Shown here piece by piece: positions 8,930 to 19,192 of a stretch of 64,000 nt of DNA. Under the pieces are notes generated by a model. It searched no databases and had not been told where the DNA came from. It saw only the letters and a program-made list of their open reading frames with translations. This DNA comes from Pyropia yezoensis (Eukaryota; Rhodophyta; Bangiophyceae; Bangiales; Bangiaceae). The stretch's first letter is position 1, and the number at the start of each line of letters is the position of its first letter. The stretch is from assembly GCA_009829735.1 (NCBI GenBank), contig CM020618.1, positions 9,825,119-9,889,118 of the forward strand. Direction: 5' to 3'. The position numbers were made by a program, and so were the translations under genes.

Positions 8930-10162
8930 ATGTTGACGGCTCGCCCTGATCACCTGGTGTGGGCCATGTTGGCCACCCAGTGGCTCCTCGAGGTCATGTC
9001 GACCTGGGTGTCTTGTGTTCAGCGGCGGGGGATGCTCTGGCATCTCCCCCTCCGGCTCCTCCAAGGTTTGGAACAGCTCACCCCTCAGCTAGTTGCTGAG
9101 GGTTGCTCATCAGGGCAACTCACTCTACTTGAGGAGATGCTCCGGCTCCATAAGTTTATCGAGTGGGAGAGCATTGAGCACAAGTTGCGCCGCCCCACTC
9201 GTGGGCCCAAGGACGATGGCGCACTTCGCCAGTTCGTGTGGGTCGCTCGTGAACTTCACGACGGCCGTGTGGTCCTACGAGAGGGGTTGGGCATCGGGGA
9301 CTACCCGTATGCCCCGGGGGTGGATCGCCACACTGCGCCACCCCCGGACAAGCCCATAGTTATGGCCGTGCCGTCCTATGATGACCATATGACTCAACCC
9401 ACTGCGGGGGCCCCAAGTCGGGGTCGCAGTTACACCCGGGTACCGCCACCTCGGCGGGCCCCTCCGCTTCCTCCGGTTCCTTTCCAACCTCACGGGAACA
9501 TCCCGATCAGCGTGGCCGTTGAGTCGTCCACCCCGGTGTCCCCCAACTTGGGGGCCACCCTCCTGACGGTATACCCCAAGTTGGTGTTGCCGCCCACGCC
9601 TCTAACCTCAGAGATGATGATCACCACGTTGGTGCGCACCATTTCCTGGTTGGCCGCGTCGACCGCAACCCTACAGAGCTCCGAGACTCCTCAACTTGAG
9701 GAGCGCGTTCGTACTGCAGTGGCGACCGCGAGTTGCGAGTCGGTGGCGGAGTTTATGACAGCCGAGTTGGCTCGCATTGGGGCTATTATGCCCCAGCCAG
9801 CCCCACTTGGGCGTGGCAAACGTCGCGCGAGCCGGGCATACTCGCCTCCTCGCCGTCGTCGCCGACACTCTCGGCGCTCTCCCTCCGTGTCGGATGACGA
9901 GTTGTCTTACTCGGTCTCGGAGTCCTCTACCCCGTCGGAGACGGAGTCTGTCCAGCGTCTGCGTCGCAAACTTGCGCGCAAGACCAGGCAGAAGAGTGGC
10001 CACGGTCGGCGCCACTTGCGCGACCGTGAGGGGCGCGACGGTTCCGACTTGGAGCCGCCGCCCCCTCCAATGAGTGGAGACCGTTATCGGCGTGGGTCTC
10101 GCCGCTCGCCTCCACGTGAGGGCGAGGGCCGTGGAGTGGGAGAGTCTAGCATGCGTGCCTAG
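8930..10162 (+). CDS. Antisense ORF B of element 1 (unit 2)
   Basis: 410 residues from the first ATG; the same frame is open back to the TAG at 8831, adding residues such as DYPKKPEWWPQVEVPYGF that look protein-like, so translation may start upstream or by readthrough of ORF A. The C-terminus is arginine/serine-rich with a poly-proline stretch. The stop TAG is at 10160-10162, 111 bases from the convergent pol stop. Compared with the partial copy at 2-1246 it carries scattered substitutions but no indels. Function unknown; the RS-like tail suggests RNA or nuclear interactions only by analogy. Confidence 0.5.
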   Translation: MLTARPDHLVWAMLATQWLLEVMSTWVSCVQRRGMLWHLPLRLLQGLEQLTPQLVAEGCSSGQLTLLEEMLRLHKFIEWESIEHKLRRPTRGPKDDGALRQFVWVARELHDGRVVLREGLGIGDYPYAPGVDRHTAPPPDKPIVMAVPSYDDHMTQPTAGAPSRGRSYTRVPPPRRAPPLPPVPFQPHGNIPISVAVESSTPVSPNLGATLLTVYPKLVLPPTPLTSEMMITTLVRTISWLAASTATLQSSETPQLEERVRTAVATASCESVAEFMTAELARIGAIMPQPAPLGRGKRRASRAYSPPRRRRRHSRRSPSVSDDELSYSVSESSTPSETESVQRLRRKLARKTRQKSGHGRRHLRDREGRDGSDLEPPPPPMSGDRYRRGSRRSPPREGEGRGVGESSMRA

Positions 10163-10273
10163 TTGGCAGCTGCCTTTGTTGTGAGAGTGTGAGGGTTAGG
10201 GCTGTAGTTAAAAGCCACTCTGCGTACCACTTCGACTTGAAGCACTCTCTTCGCACTGTTGCTCGGCCTTCCC

Positions 10274-13200
10274 TCACGTTGAGGGAGGGCTGTTAGGGTC
10301 TATCTCATTCCGGGCACAGTACGCCCGGACCTTCTCAGCGGGAAGGTCCTCCACATACTCCCACGTATCATCCTTGGGTTTGTAGCCAAACCAACGCACC
10401 CTCAACATGAGGCGGTCAGTGTCTTCATCCCATCCGTGGTCGATGAACTTATCGAACACGTACTCCTGCGGGCCCTGTTTGGCCGCAGGCAGTGAGGGGA
10501 GGCGCCACGCTTCCAAAGCACGCGCCCAAGCTGGGTCGCCTGCAGGCGGTGGTGCAACTTTGACCACGTCCTGTCCGTTCACTGTGCGGACCCCATCGTC
10601 ACTTTCGATGGTGAAGCGCCGCCCATCAGTACGAAGGACCTGGTACGGTCCCTTCGTCTGGAATACCAGCTTACCCCCCGTTGGGGTGTGCGAGTGTACC
10701 AGCACCCAGTCACCCTGCTCGGGGACATGTTTAGCATTGCGCACCTTTTTGTCAAAGGTACGCTTGTAGCGCTTTCGTGCTTTGTCCATCTCAGCCCTGA
10801 CTTTAGGGATGAGGTTTTCAAGCCTAGCGGCGAACTCCGCCTTACTCTCAGTAGGAGTAGGCGTACTGCCACCATCCTCCCTAGTTGGGAGCGACCGCCG
10901 CACGGCAATAGACCGCACGCGACGGGGGGTCACAAAAGCGAGGGGTACTTCCCCTGTAGATGAGTGAACCTGCGAATTGTAGGCAGTAGTAAGGATAGAA
11001 ATGTATTGGTCCCACGTCTTCACGTGCTCACTCACATAGTGGCGTAGCTGCCTAACAATAGTTTTGTTGAAGCGCTCCACCTGCCCATTAGTTTGTGGGT
11101 GGTAGGGGGTGGCATAGTTTGCCTTAACCCCCAACATATCCAGCACTCCCTGAAACAGTACAGACGCAAATTGCGGTCCATTGTCCGATAGTGTACTATC
11201 TGGGATGCCATACGCGGCAACCCAGTGATCTAGGAAGGCTGACACAACCGACATGGCCGTGATATCTGCCAGAGGGATCGCTCGCGTAAGTTTCGTGAAG
11301 CGGTCACAGATGACCAGGAGGTACTGGTTGCCCTCCTCGGTCACGGGCAGTGGCCCAAGGATGTCCATCGCCAACGCGGCGAAGGGCTCCTTGGCCGGGA
11401 ACAATAGCATAGCCGTACTAGGCCGCCGTTCCATCAGACGATTCTGTGCACAACTTGTGCAGGCAGCCACCCCACTGTAGATGTCCACCACCATGGACGG
11501 CCAGTAGTACCTGGTCCTCAGGGTCTGGTACAGTTTACTAGACCCCAGGTGTCCACCCGTGGGAGCGTTGTGCTCCCTCTCAAGGATACTGTCCTTGAGG
11601 GATGCGGGGACGACAAGTTGTTCGGTCCCCTGGAATACCCCCCTCCTCCATGAGGAGGCCATCGTCTCCCATAAAGAAGCGCGTCTCAACCACCGTATCC
11701 AATGTATCCCTCCTGCGACTTGCAGAAGGGATCCTCCGGCCTGGGCCTTCACCACCTCGTCCAGGGACAGGGGCAAGTACTTCTTGTTCCCTGGCGCCTC
11801 GGGGTTCAACGCCTGACCCGAGCGCGTGACTACGCCCACGATGGGGATGTCCTCATCGACTGGGTTAGTGTCCAGCCCCTCGGTGGGTACCCGAGAGAGG
11901 CCATCGCAAGCGCATGTTGCTGCCAGGTCGGTACTCAATGTCAAAGTTGAAGGGTGCCAGTCGCACCTCCACCGGTTGAGACGAGTGTTCGTACAGTCCG
12001 TCTTGAAGATAAACTGCAACGCGCGGGTGGTCACAGCGGATGAGGAACTTCTCACCCTCTAGGTTGAGACGAAGTGACGTCACCGCCCACACTACTGCGA
12101 GTCCTTCCAACTCGGTGACTCCGTAGTTCTTCTCGGCCCGAGTTCAGCCCCTTACTGAAGTATCCCACCGGCAAATACTCCTTGTCCGGCTGCTGCTGAA
12201 GCAACACACAACCAAGTTGGTCGTAGCTAGTGTCCACATCCAGGATGTAGTGGCCCTCCCAACCTGGGAATAGCCAAGATAGGGGGCTTCAGCAGAAGGT
12301 CCCGAAGAGTCTCAAAGAAATGCCTGCTCCACCCGACTTGGGGGAGGCAGGTTCTTCGGTAGCGTTGAGCTCACTAGCTCATTCAACGGCTTCGCCACCT
12401 TGGCGAAGCCCTTGGTGAAACGTCGGTACACGTTACACATCCCGAGGAAGCTCCTCATCTGGGTCTGGGTCCGGGGGTACTGAGCCTTACGGATGGCCCT
12501 CAAGTTCTTCTCGTTGACACTGAGACGCCCCGGACGGACAACATGTCCCAAGTATTCCACCTCTTGAGTAAAGAGGTGGCACTTACTCGCCTTCAGTGAC
12601 ACACCGGCGTCAGCAAGTAGCTTGAACACCGGGCCAAGATGGCCAATGTGTTCCTCCGGACCTCGGGAGAACACAATAATATCGTCTAGGTACACAAGAC
12701 AGATCTGCCACCGTACTCCGGCCAGAATCATGTCCATAGCGCGCTGGAAAGTTGCCGGCGCGTTACACAGACCAAACGGTAGACGCTTGCACTGGTAGGT
12801 ACCACAGTGACAGGTATAGATAGTTTTATGCCTGTCCTCCGGGGCAATGGGAATTTGCCAGTACCCCGCGTTACAGTCCAGGGTAGAGAACACGTTCGCC
12901 TCCCCCAGAGAGTCCAGACAGTCATCCATCCTAGGTAGGGGATAACTGTCCTTCACCGTGCTCTCGTTGAGCTTACGGTAGTCGATACAAAACCGGGGGG
13001 TCCCATCAACTTTGGGGACTATAACCACCGGACTCGCCCACTCGGCGTTGCTGGCCTCGATCACATCGAGGGCCTCCATGCGAGCAACTTGCTCCTTAAC
13101 GAGGGCCCTTGAACGGGGTCCTCCCCTATACGGTTGTTGGCGTATAGGGGGTGCACCGGGCTTCAACTCGATCCGGTGTTGGGTGGCTCTCATGAGTCCC

Positions 13201-14260
13201 AATTGACCATCCCACAGCTTGTGATATTGGTCCAAGAGGCGTTCAACTTGAACCCTCAACCTGGGGGGAACACCCTCCATGTTCACATGGGGCCGAGGAG
13301 AGGTGGCCGACTTGGCTTGATGCTTCTCCTTTCCGGACTTCGGGTCGCTACTTGCGCCCGCGTTGAGGGTGACCGCTACTACCGGTCCCTCGTGTTGGTC
13401 GATATAGCCGAACTTGGCTCCCGACTTGAAGTACTTGGGCGTCGGGCTCAGGTTCATCACCTGGATCCTCCACGGGACTCCGGCTTTGGAGTCCATCGTG
13501 CCAAGGGCAACATGCACTTGGTGCTTGCGAGCAAGACGGGGGTGAGGGTGCACCAACCCGTTCCCCGAAAAATCAGTTACAACGTCAACGTGCGCCACCG
13601 AGTTGGGGGCAACGTGACTTTACGGGCTAAACGCAGGGTAGCAGTAAACCCTTCCCTCACATAGCAAACAGGCTTCGACTGTGAGACTGTCACAGGAGCC
13701 ACAGACTTTCCCTTACCAAGGATGGGGATAGTCTCCCCATTCATCAACTTGACCCAGTACTCAGGGCCACAAATCAAAGGCACTTGTGTAACAACATAAG
13801 GGGTACCCAGAAGCAGGGGTACCGATATATTCTCAACTACGCCATAGGTCACGTTGACCTCATGGGTCCCCAACCTAGTTGGTAGGGTCACGGCATCAAC
13901 GATGGGAAGTACCCCACCATTGATGTCAATCATATGGTCAGCTTTGGACCTCCAGCGTTGGAGCTTCACCTCCTTTGGTAATAGCGACTTGCGTATCAAG
14001 GAGGCTCCTGACCCGGTATCAAGTACGATACGGGCACAACAGGCGCGGCCGGGGGCAAGTTGCACCCGTCCAGCCACCTGGAAGTTCTCACCCGTCAGCA
14101 CCGCGATGACCCGACGTGGGTTTACGTTCTTGGGGAGTCCTACCCGAGGTGGGCGGACTCCCTTAGGTCGCCGCAGTATCCGGCACGGTTGGTTCGTCCT
14201 CCTGGCCCACTTGGCCGAGGCTGCCGTTGTGAGCTTCGGACGACCAGCCCCAACGGTCAT
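10274..14260 (-). pseudogene. pol: Element 1 Pol, unit 2, frame-broken
   Basis: This is the same Pol as at 1358-5341, but the frame is interrupted. Comparison with units 1 and 3 shows eleven one-base gains or losses (seven gains, four losses, net +3): ten between about 11640 and 12320 (RNase H and the RNase H-integrase linker) and one near 13607 (downstream of the protease). Nearly all change a short homopolymer. Integrase and chromodomain (10274 to about 11640) and RT (about 12330-13598) remain open in separate frames. Outside these sites it is almost identical to unit 3, sharing with it changes such as AMDMILAG for AMDVILAG. Clustered homopolymer errors in an otherwise identical copy look more like consensus error than decay. 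Confidence 0.85.
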
Positions 14261-14850
14261 TCGTTTCCCGCCGACTTGGCGTCCGAATCTGAGGGCGGGG
14301 AGGAAGACGACGAGTCCGAGGACGACGTGTCCGCCTCCTCCGCCGAGGGTGTGGCGACCGCGACGACCGGTCGAGACCCACCCTCGCGGCGTGAACGTAC
14401 TTCGCTCGTAGCCGACTTCTTACTCGCATTCCTAACAAGTTGTTGGATGCGTTTACTCAACTTGGGGCAGTCATATGCCCAGTGTCCATCGGAGTTGCAG
14501 TTCCAACACCGATGGTCAGTTCCCGGAGGGGTCTTCCCAACTGGGGAAGACGAAGATGTACCCTGGGAAGTTCCCACGGCAGCTACCACCCTCTCCTTGC
14601 GGATTCGGCGTGCCTCTCTCAACTCTCTGGCCTGGCACGCCTCCTCTCGTTCCTTGGCCAACTCGGCCTGACGCTCCTGGCGTTGTTCCTCCCGCAACTT
14701 GCGGTAGGCCTCACCTCTGCGGTAAGCGAACCTGGCCAACTCGGCCAGGGTCGCCCGGGCAGTGCTATGCTCCCGGGTCTCCATCCGGACTGACCAATGG
14801 AGTCCCTCCACAAACCGACTCTTCACCACATCTTGTGGATGAAGAAACCC
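14257..14850 (-). CDS. gag: Element 1 Gag nucleocapsid segment, unit 2
   Basis: A copy of the zinc-knuckle segment at 5338-5931, in frame after the TGA at 14851-14853, with the same CWNCNSDGHWAYDC knuckle and the GGGAAAC slip site at 14263-14269. It joins the broken Pol of unit 2 by the same ATGA overlap at 14257-14260. Confidence 0.78.
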   Translation of the reverse strand, partial: GFLHPQDVVKSRFVEGLHWSVRMETREHSTARATLAELARFAYRRGEAYRKLREEQRQERQAELAKEREEACQARELREARRIRKERVVAAVGTSQGTSSSSPVGKTPPGTDHRCWNCNSDGHWAYDCPKLSKRIQQLVRNASKKSATSEVRSRREGGSRPVVAVATPSAEEADTSSSDSSSSSPPSDSDAKSAGNE

Positions 14851-16203
14851 TCAAAGATTGTTGAGCTTACGAACTCGCTCCGCAAAGGACAACTCGTCCT
14901 CCGCCTCTTCCTGGTGGGCTTGCGTAAACTCCTCGACTTGAGAAGCCAACGCTGCCTCATCAACCATGGCTCTCAACAACCAGTTGACGAGCTCCAAATA
15001 GGACGTCACCTCCCCAGCGCCTCCACTTGAGGAGCTGGGCATGACGGACATAAGTTCCGTCCGTAGGTCGCCCTTCGTAAACTCCTGTAGCATGTAAAAA
15101 GCCATGCCTTCACTTATGGCATTGTCGTCACAGGCTTTTGCGAAACGACGTAGGAACTCAAAGACACGGAGGGGGGGAGTTCCATCCCACTCCGCTCTGT
15201 GCCCAAAAGAATGAAGTGCATTCTTCTTGGCACGGCCCATGGCTCGGGCCTGGTCAGGACCATACGCCACCGACTTGTTGTGGAGGGCGTAGGTCTCACA
15301 GTCAAAGATCCTCTGGTAGACCGGGTTGGCTACCTGGATCTTGGGCGGCACCTCACGTTGAGGGAACAGCCGCTGTGGCACTGGGGTAAGTTCACTCTCA
15401 GTGCCTGTAGTCCGGCGCGGCGCGCTTGGTGTAGCCGCCGGCGTTTCCGGGGGGAACTCCCCCGTGAAGGGCGTACGCCCCACCGAGTATGGTGTGGCTC
15501 CCTCGTTGGGAGTCACAGGTGTCGCCCCCAGTTCGGGGCGACCCGAGGTAGGCGTCAGGAGAGATTCCCCCTGCGCCTGTGGGCTCGAAAGCCCCAATCC
15601 GGTCTGGACATTAAGGCCATCTGGCAAACTCGCCACAATCTGATTCAGAATAGTATTCGTCATCGTGACCACCAGGTCTGGCAAAGTCTGCCGCAACACA
15701 TTGGTCGCCTCCCGACGGACAGTTTCCGCGAGGAGGGGATTGACGATTCCAGTTGAGTCTCGGTCCGCCTCCGGGAGTCCACCTGAGGGGTAACCACGTT
15801 CCTCAGGGGTCTCAACCGGGGGCATGGGCGCGAGCCCATCGCCGACCAACGGAGGTCCACCGTCCTCCGAAAGCCTAGTTGGCGACGACTCCAAGCCAAA
15901 GTTGGCTCCAACCCGAGTGGAACCCGCGGGGACAGTCCTCACCCCTTGGGACGTTCCCGTTGAGTATACCACGCGGTGGCCAGACTTCGGCCCACCCACA
16001 TCAGAAGTGTCACCCGAGTGAACTCCCGACTGAGTCGGGGTGGCCTGTTGCCCGCCCGTACTTCCAGTCCTGCTGGCTTGAGGGACCTCTAGTCCCTCTG
16101 CGACCCCAGGTAAACCCACCTGTGTCTCACCAGTATTCAAAGGCACTGAAGTACGTGCGTCACCCGTGTACTCCCCGGACGACGGGGGGTCCGAGCTAGC
16201 CAT
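14851..16203 (-). CDS. gag: Element 1 Gag, unit 2
   Basis: 450 residues from the ATG at 16203, identical in protein to the unit 1 Gag as far as can be seen, ending at the same in-frame TGA (14851-14853). The conserved capsid-like C-terminal half and low-complexity N-terminus are unchanged. Its intactness contrasts with the frame-broken Pol of the same unit. Confidence 0.85.
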   Translation of the reverse strand: MASSDPPSSGEYTGDARTSVPLNTGETQVGLPGVAEGLEVPQASRTGSTGGQQATPTQSGVHSGDTSDVGGPKSGHRVVYSTGTSQGVRTVPAGSTRVGANFGLESSPTRLSEDGGPPLVGDGLAPMPPVETPEERGYPSGGLPEADRDSTGIVNPLLAETVRREATNVLRQTLPDLVVTMTNTILNQIVASLPDGLNVQTGLGLSSPQAQGESLLTPTSGRPELGATPVTPNEGATPYSVGRTPFTGEFPPETPAATPSAPRRTTGTESELTPVPQRLFPQREVPPKIQVANPVYQRIFDCETYALHNKSVAYGPDQARAMGRAKKNALHSFGHRAEWDGTPPLRVFEFLRRFAKACDDNAISEGMAFYMLQEFTKGDLRTELMSVMPSSSSGGAGEVTSYLELVNWLLRAMVDEAALASQVEEFTQAHQEEAEDELSFAERVRKLNNL

Positions 16204-16322
16204 GTTGGCTGACGATCCGTATGACACGGTCCAAGACCACCGTTCCTCTGAGACAGAGGGCCCCCTACACCCGGGTGCACCCGGAGGTAAAGTTTACCTC
16301 TGTCCCCTGCTGCTCCACCAAA

Positions 16323-16799
16323 TGTGGCAAAAACCACAAGCACACACGGCACCCAAGTTGGGGCGGTGTGCCAGGGCTGCCTCCCGTGTCGGGGGAACCG
16401 GAAGAAGTGCAAGTCGCACACACTCTGTCCCTGTTGTGGGGCAAACCCCCCACGGACAAACAAGAGGATGGTGTGTGGTCCAACAGTTTCTTGGTCGGGA
16501 CGGGGACGCAGGGCCAAGCCCCGCTGTCCCTCCCCTTATCCCCCCAGGGTCCCCTCAGAATCTCGCCACTCAGAATCTCCCACCCCAGCACCTGCCCACC
16601 GGGCCACACGAAAATTCAAGACGATAAATGCAGAAAAAGAAAATACCCTCAAATCCAAGTTGGATTTACTACTAAGCTAACTATCCCAAACTTAGGGAAT
16701 ATGGACCCAAATGCAGGGGGAGGAACGGGTCAGGCTAGTGGCCTGCCGCCCCTTGCATGGCACGTGTTGCCCCCCTACCTGGGGGTCAATACTGCCACA
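16323..16799 (-). repeat. LTR of element 1 between units 2 and 3 (477 bp)
   Basis: Same length and TGTGGC...GCCACA ends as 7404-7880, with the primer-binding site at 16302-16320 and the polypurine tract at 16800-16814 on either side. Shared by units 2 and 3. Confidence 0.9.
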
Positions 16800-17137
16800 C
16801 TCCCCTCTCCTCAGTTCCGACCGACCCGGTCGGCCCTGTGAGGGGGTGCGTAAACGCACGTCTCGGCGTTGGGGGCGCGACTTGCTGTCCCCCATCGAGT
16901 ACGTAACACGGATGTGGAGGCGGTAACGTTGACCGCCCCTCTCCTCAAGCTTGCCCACTCGGCAGCTTGCTCTCCTCAGTTCACACTTCACCATCACCAC
17001 CACCTCCCCTTCACCTTCCACTGGGCCGCCTCACGCTGGGGAGGCCACCCGTCTACCCACGATCCGAGTCCCCCTCAACTCGAGGCGGGTCTCGTGCTGC
17101 GATAGCCAGAGCGTCTCTCCCCAACTTGGGGAGAGCC

Positions 17138-17752
17138 ATGGCGACTCCGGGAGTGGAGACGGACTCTCTTGACGAGCGCATGGAGGACACCTCCTACGGG
17201 GCAGCACCCGCCGGGACTTCCGGCGGGGGCTCCGCGATCGCTCCGGGGGATGGGACTCCCGCGTCACCCGGCTTTGGGTTGACGGCGGGGTCTCCCCCGG
17301 AGGCGGGACAAGTTGTCCGGCGTGAGGCGTTGGGGCGGTGGTTTTACCCCGCTTGGCCTCTATATGAGGAGGGGCTGACTGTTCTTCGCTGTGGCCGACT
17401 TGGCGCAGCGATGGGCCGGGTATGGGACCGCCTACGGGAGAAGTACCCCCGTAGGTTCGGGTTCCCTGCCGGCTTCAGGACGGACCAGTTTGCCTTCCTG
17501 GACGATGAGGAGGTTGAGGAGGTTCAGCGTGCCAAGGCCATGGTGGACCGCGGGGGAACTATCCCGGGTCCGGGCGACTTGCCGACTTTTACTTGGGACG
17601 CTGTGGCAACTCGCCCACCGTACCTCCACGAGGCCGATCCGCACACTCATCACTTTGATGTGCGGATGGAGAAAGACTTCCGGCGAGGTCCCTACTTGGT
17701 GACCTCGGCTCAACTTGAGTTTCCGCAGCAGTCCGCTGCTAGTAAGGAGTAG
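17138..17752 (+). CDS. Antisense ORF A of element 1 (unit 3)
   Basis: Identical copy of the frame at 8219-8833: ATG in GCCATGG context, 204 residues, ending at TAG with the frame open again immediately beyond. The identical stop in both units reflects their recent common origin and is not independent evidence for recoding. Confidence 0.5.
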   Translation: MATPGVETDSLDERMEDTSYGAAPAGTSGGGSAIAPGDGTPASPGFGLTAGSPPEAGQVVRREALGRWFYPAWPLYEEGLTVLRCGRLGAAMGRVWDRLREKYPRRFGFPAGFRTDQFAFLDDEEVEEVQRAKAMVDRGGTIPGPGDLPTFTWDAVATRPPYLHEADPHTHHFDVRMEKDFRRGPYLVTSAQLEFPQQSAASKE

Positions 17753-17848
17753 GACTACCCCAAAAAGCCCGAGTGGTGGCCTCAAGTTGAGGTCCCCTAC
17801 GGGTTCCCGGCGTTGTTGCCACGGTTGCTTGACCACTTCGGCTCCGTC

Positions 17849-19081
17849 ATGTTGACGGCTCGCCCTGATCACCTGGTGTGGGCCATGTTGGCCACCCAGT
17901 GGCTCCTCGAGGTCATGTCGACCTGGGTGTCTTGTGTTCAGCGGCGGGGGATGCTCTGGCATCTCCCCCTCCGGCTCCTCCAAGGTTTGGAACAGCTCAC
18001 CCCTCAGCTAGTTGCTGAGGGTTGCTCATCAGGGCAACTCACTCTACTTGAGGAGATGCTCCGGCTCCATAAGTTTATCGAGTGGGAGAGCATTGAGCAC
18101 AAGTTGCGCCGCCCCACTCGTGGGCCCAAGGACGATGGCGCACTTCGCCAGTTCGTGTGGGTCGCTCGTGAACTTCACGACGGCCGTGTGGTCCTACGAG
18201 AGGGGTTGGGCATCGGGGACTACCCGTATGCCCCGGGGGTGGATCGCCACACTGCGCCACCCCCGGACAAGCCCATAGTTATGGCCGTGCCGTCCTATGA
18301 TGACCATATGACTCAACCCACTGCGGGGGCCCCAAGTCGGGGTCGCAGTTACACCCGGGTACCGCCACCTCGGCGGGCCCCTCCGCTTCCTCCGGTTCCT
18401 TTCCAACCTCACGGGAACATCCCGATCAGCGTGGCCGTTGAGTCGTCCACCCCGGTGTCCCCCAACTTGGGGGCCACCCTCCTGACGGTATACCCCAAGT
18501 TGGTGTTGCCGCCCACGCCTCTAACCTCAGAGATGATGATCACCACGTTGGTGCGCACCATTTCCTGGTTGGCCGCGTCGACCGCAACCCTACAGAGCTC
18601 CGAGACTCCTCAACTTGAGGAGCGCGTTCGTACTGCAGTGGCGACCGCGAGTTGCGAGTCGGTGGCGGAGTTTATGACAGCCGAGTTGGCTCGCATTGGG
18701 GCTATTATGCCCCAGCCAGCCCCACTTGGGCGTGGCAAACGTCGCGCGAGCCGGGCATACTCGCCTCCTCGCCGTCGTCGCCGACACTCTCGGCGCTCTC
18801 CCTCCGTGTCGGATGACGAGTTGTCTTACTCGGTCTCGGAGTCCTCTACCCCGTCGGAGACGGAGTCTGTCCAGCGTCTGCGTCGCAAACTTGCGCGCAA
18901 GACCAGGCAGAAGAGTGGCCACGGTCGGCGCCACTTGCGCGACCGTGAGGGGCGCGACGGTTCCGACTTGGAGCCGCCGCCCCCTCCAATGAGTGGAGAC
19001 CGTTATCGGCGTGGGTCTCGCCGCTCGCCTCCACGTGAGGGCGAGGGCCGTGGAGTGGGAGAGTCTAGCATGCGTGCCTAG
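17849..19081 (+). CDS. Antisense ORF B of element 1 (unit 3)
   Basis: Identical to 8930-10162 in protein: 410 residues from the first ATG, RS-rich C-terminus, frame open back to the ORF A stop (17750-17752). It converges on the intact Pol of unit 3 with a 111-base gap that contains a small hairpin (CCCTCACGTTGAGGG). Confidence 0.5.
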   Translation: MLTARPDHLVWAMLATQWLLEVMSTWVSCVQRRGMLWHLPLRLLQGLEQLTPQLVAEGCSSGQLTLLEEMLRLHKFIEWESIEHKLRRPTRGPKDDGALRQFVWVARELHDGRVVLREGLGIGDYPYAPGVDRHTAPPPDKPIVMAVPSYDDHMTQPTAGAPSRGRSYTRVPPPRRAPPLPPVPFQPHGNIPISVAVESSTPVSPNLGATLLTVYPKLVLPPTPLTSEMMITTLVRTISWLAASTATLQSSETPQLEERVRTAVATASCESVAEFMTAELARIGAIMPQPAPLGRGKRRASRAYSPPRRRRRHSRRSPSVSDDELSYSVSESSTPSETESVQRLRRKLARKTRQKSGHGRRHLRDREGRDGSDLEPPPPPMSGDRYRRGSRRSPPREGEGRGVGESSMRA

Positions 19082-19192
19082 TTGGCAGCTGCCTTTGTTG
19101 TGAGAGTGTGAGGGTTAGGGCTGTAGTTAAAAGCCACTCTGCGTACCACTTCGACTTGAAGCACTCTCTTCGCACTGTTGCTCGGCCTTCCC

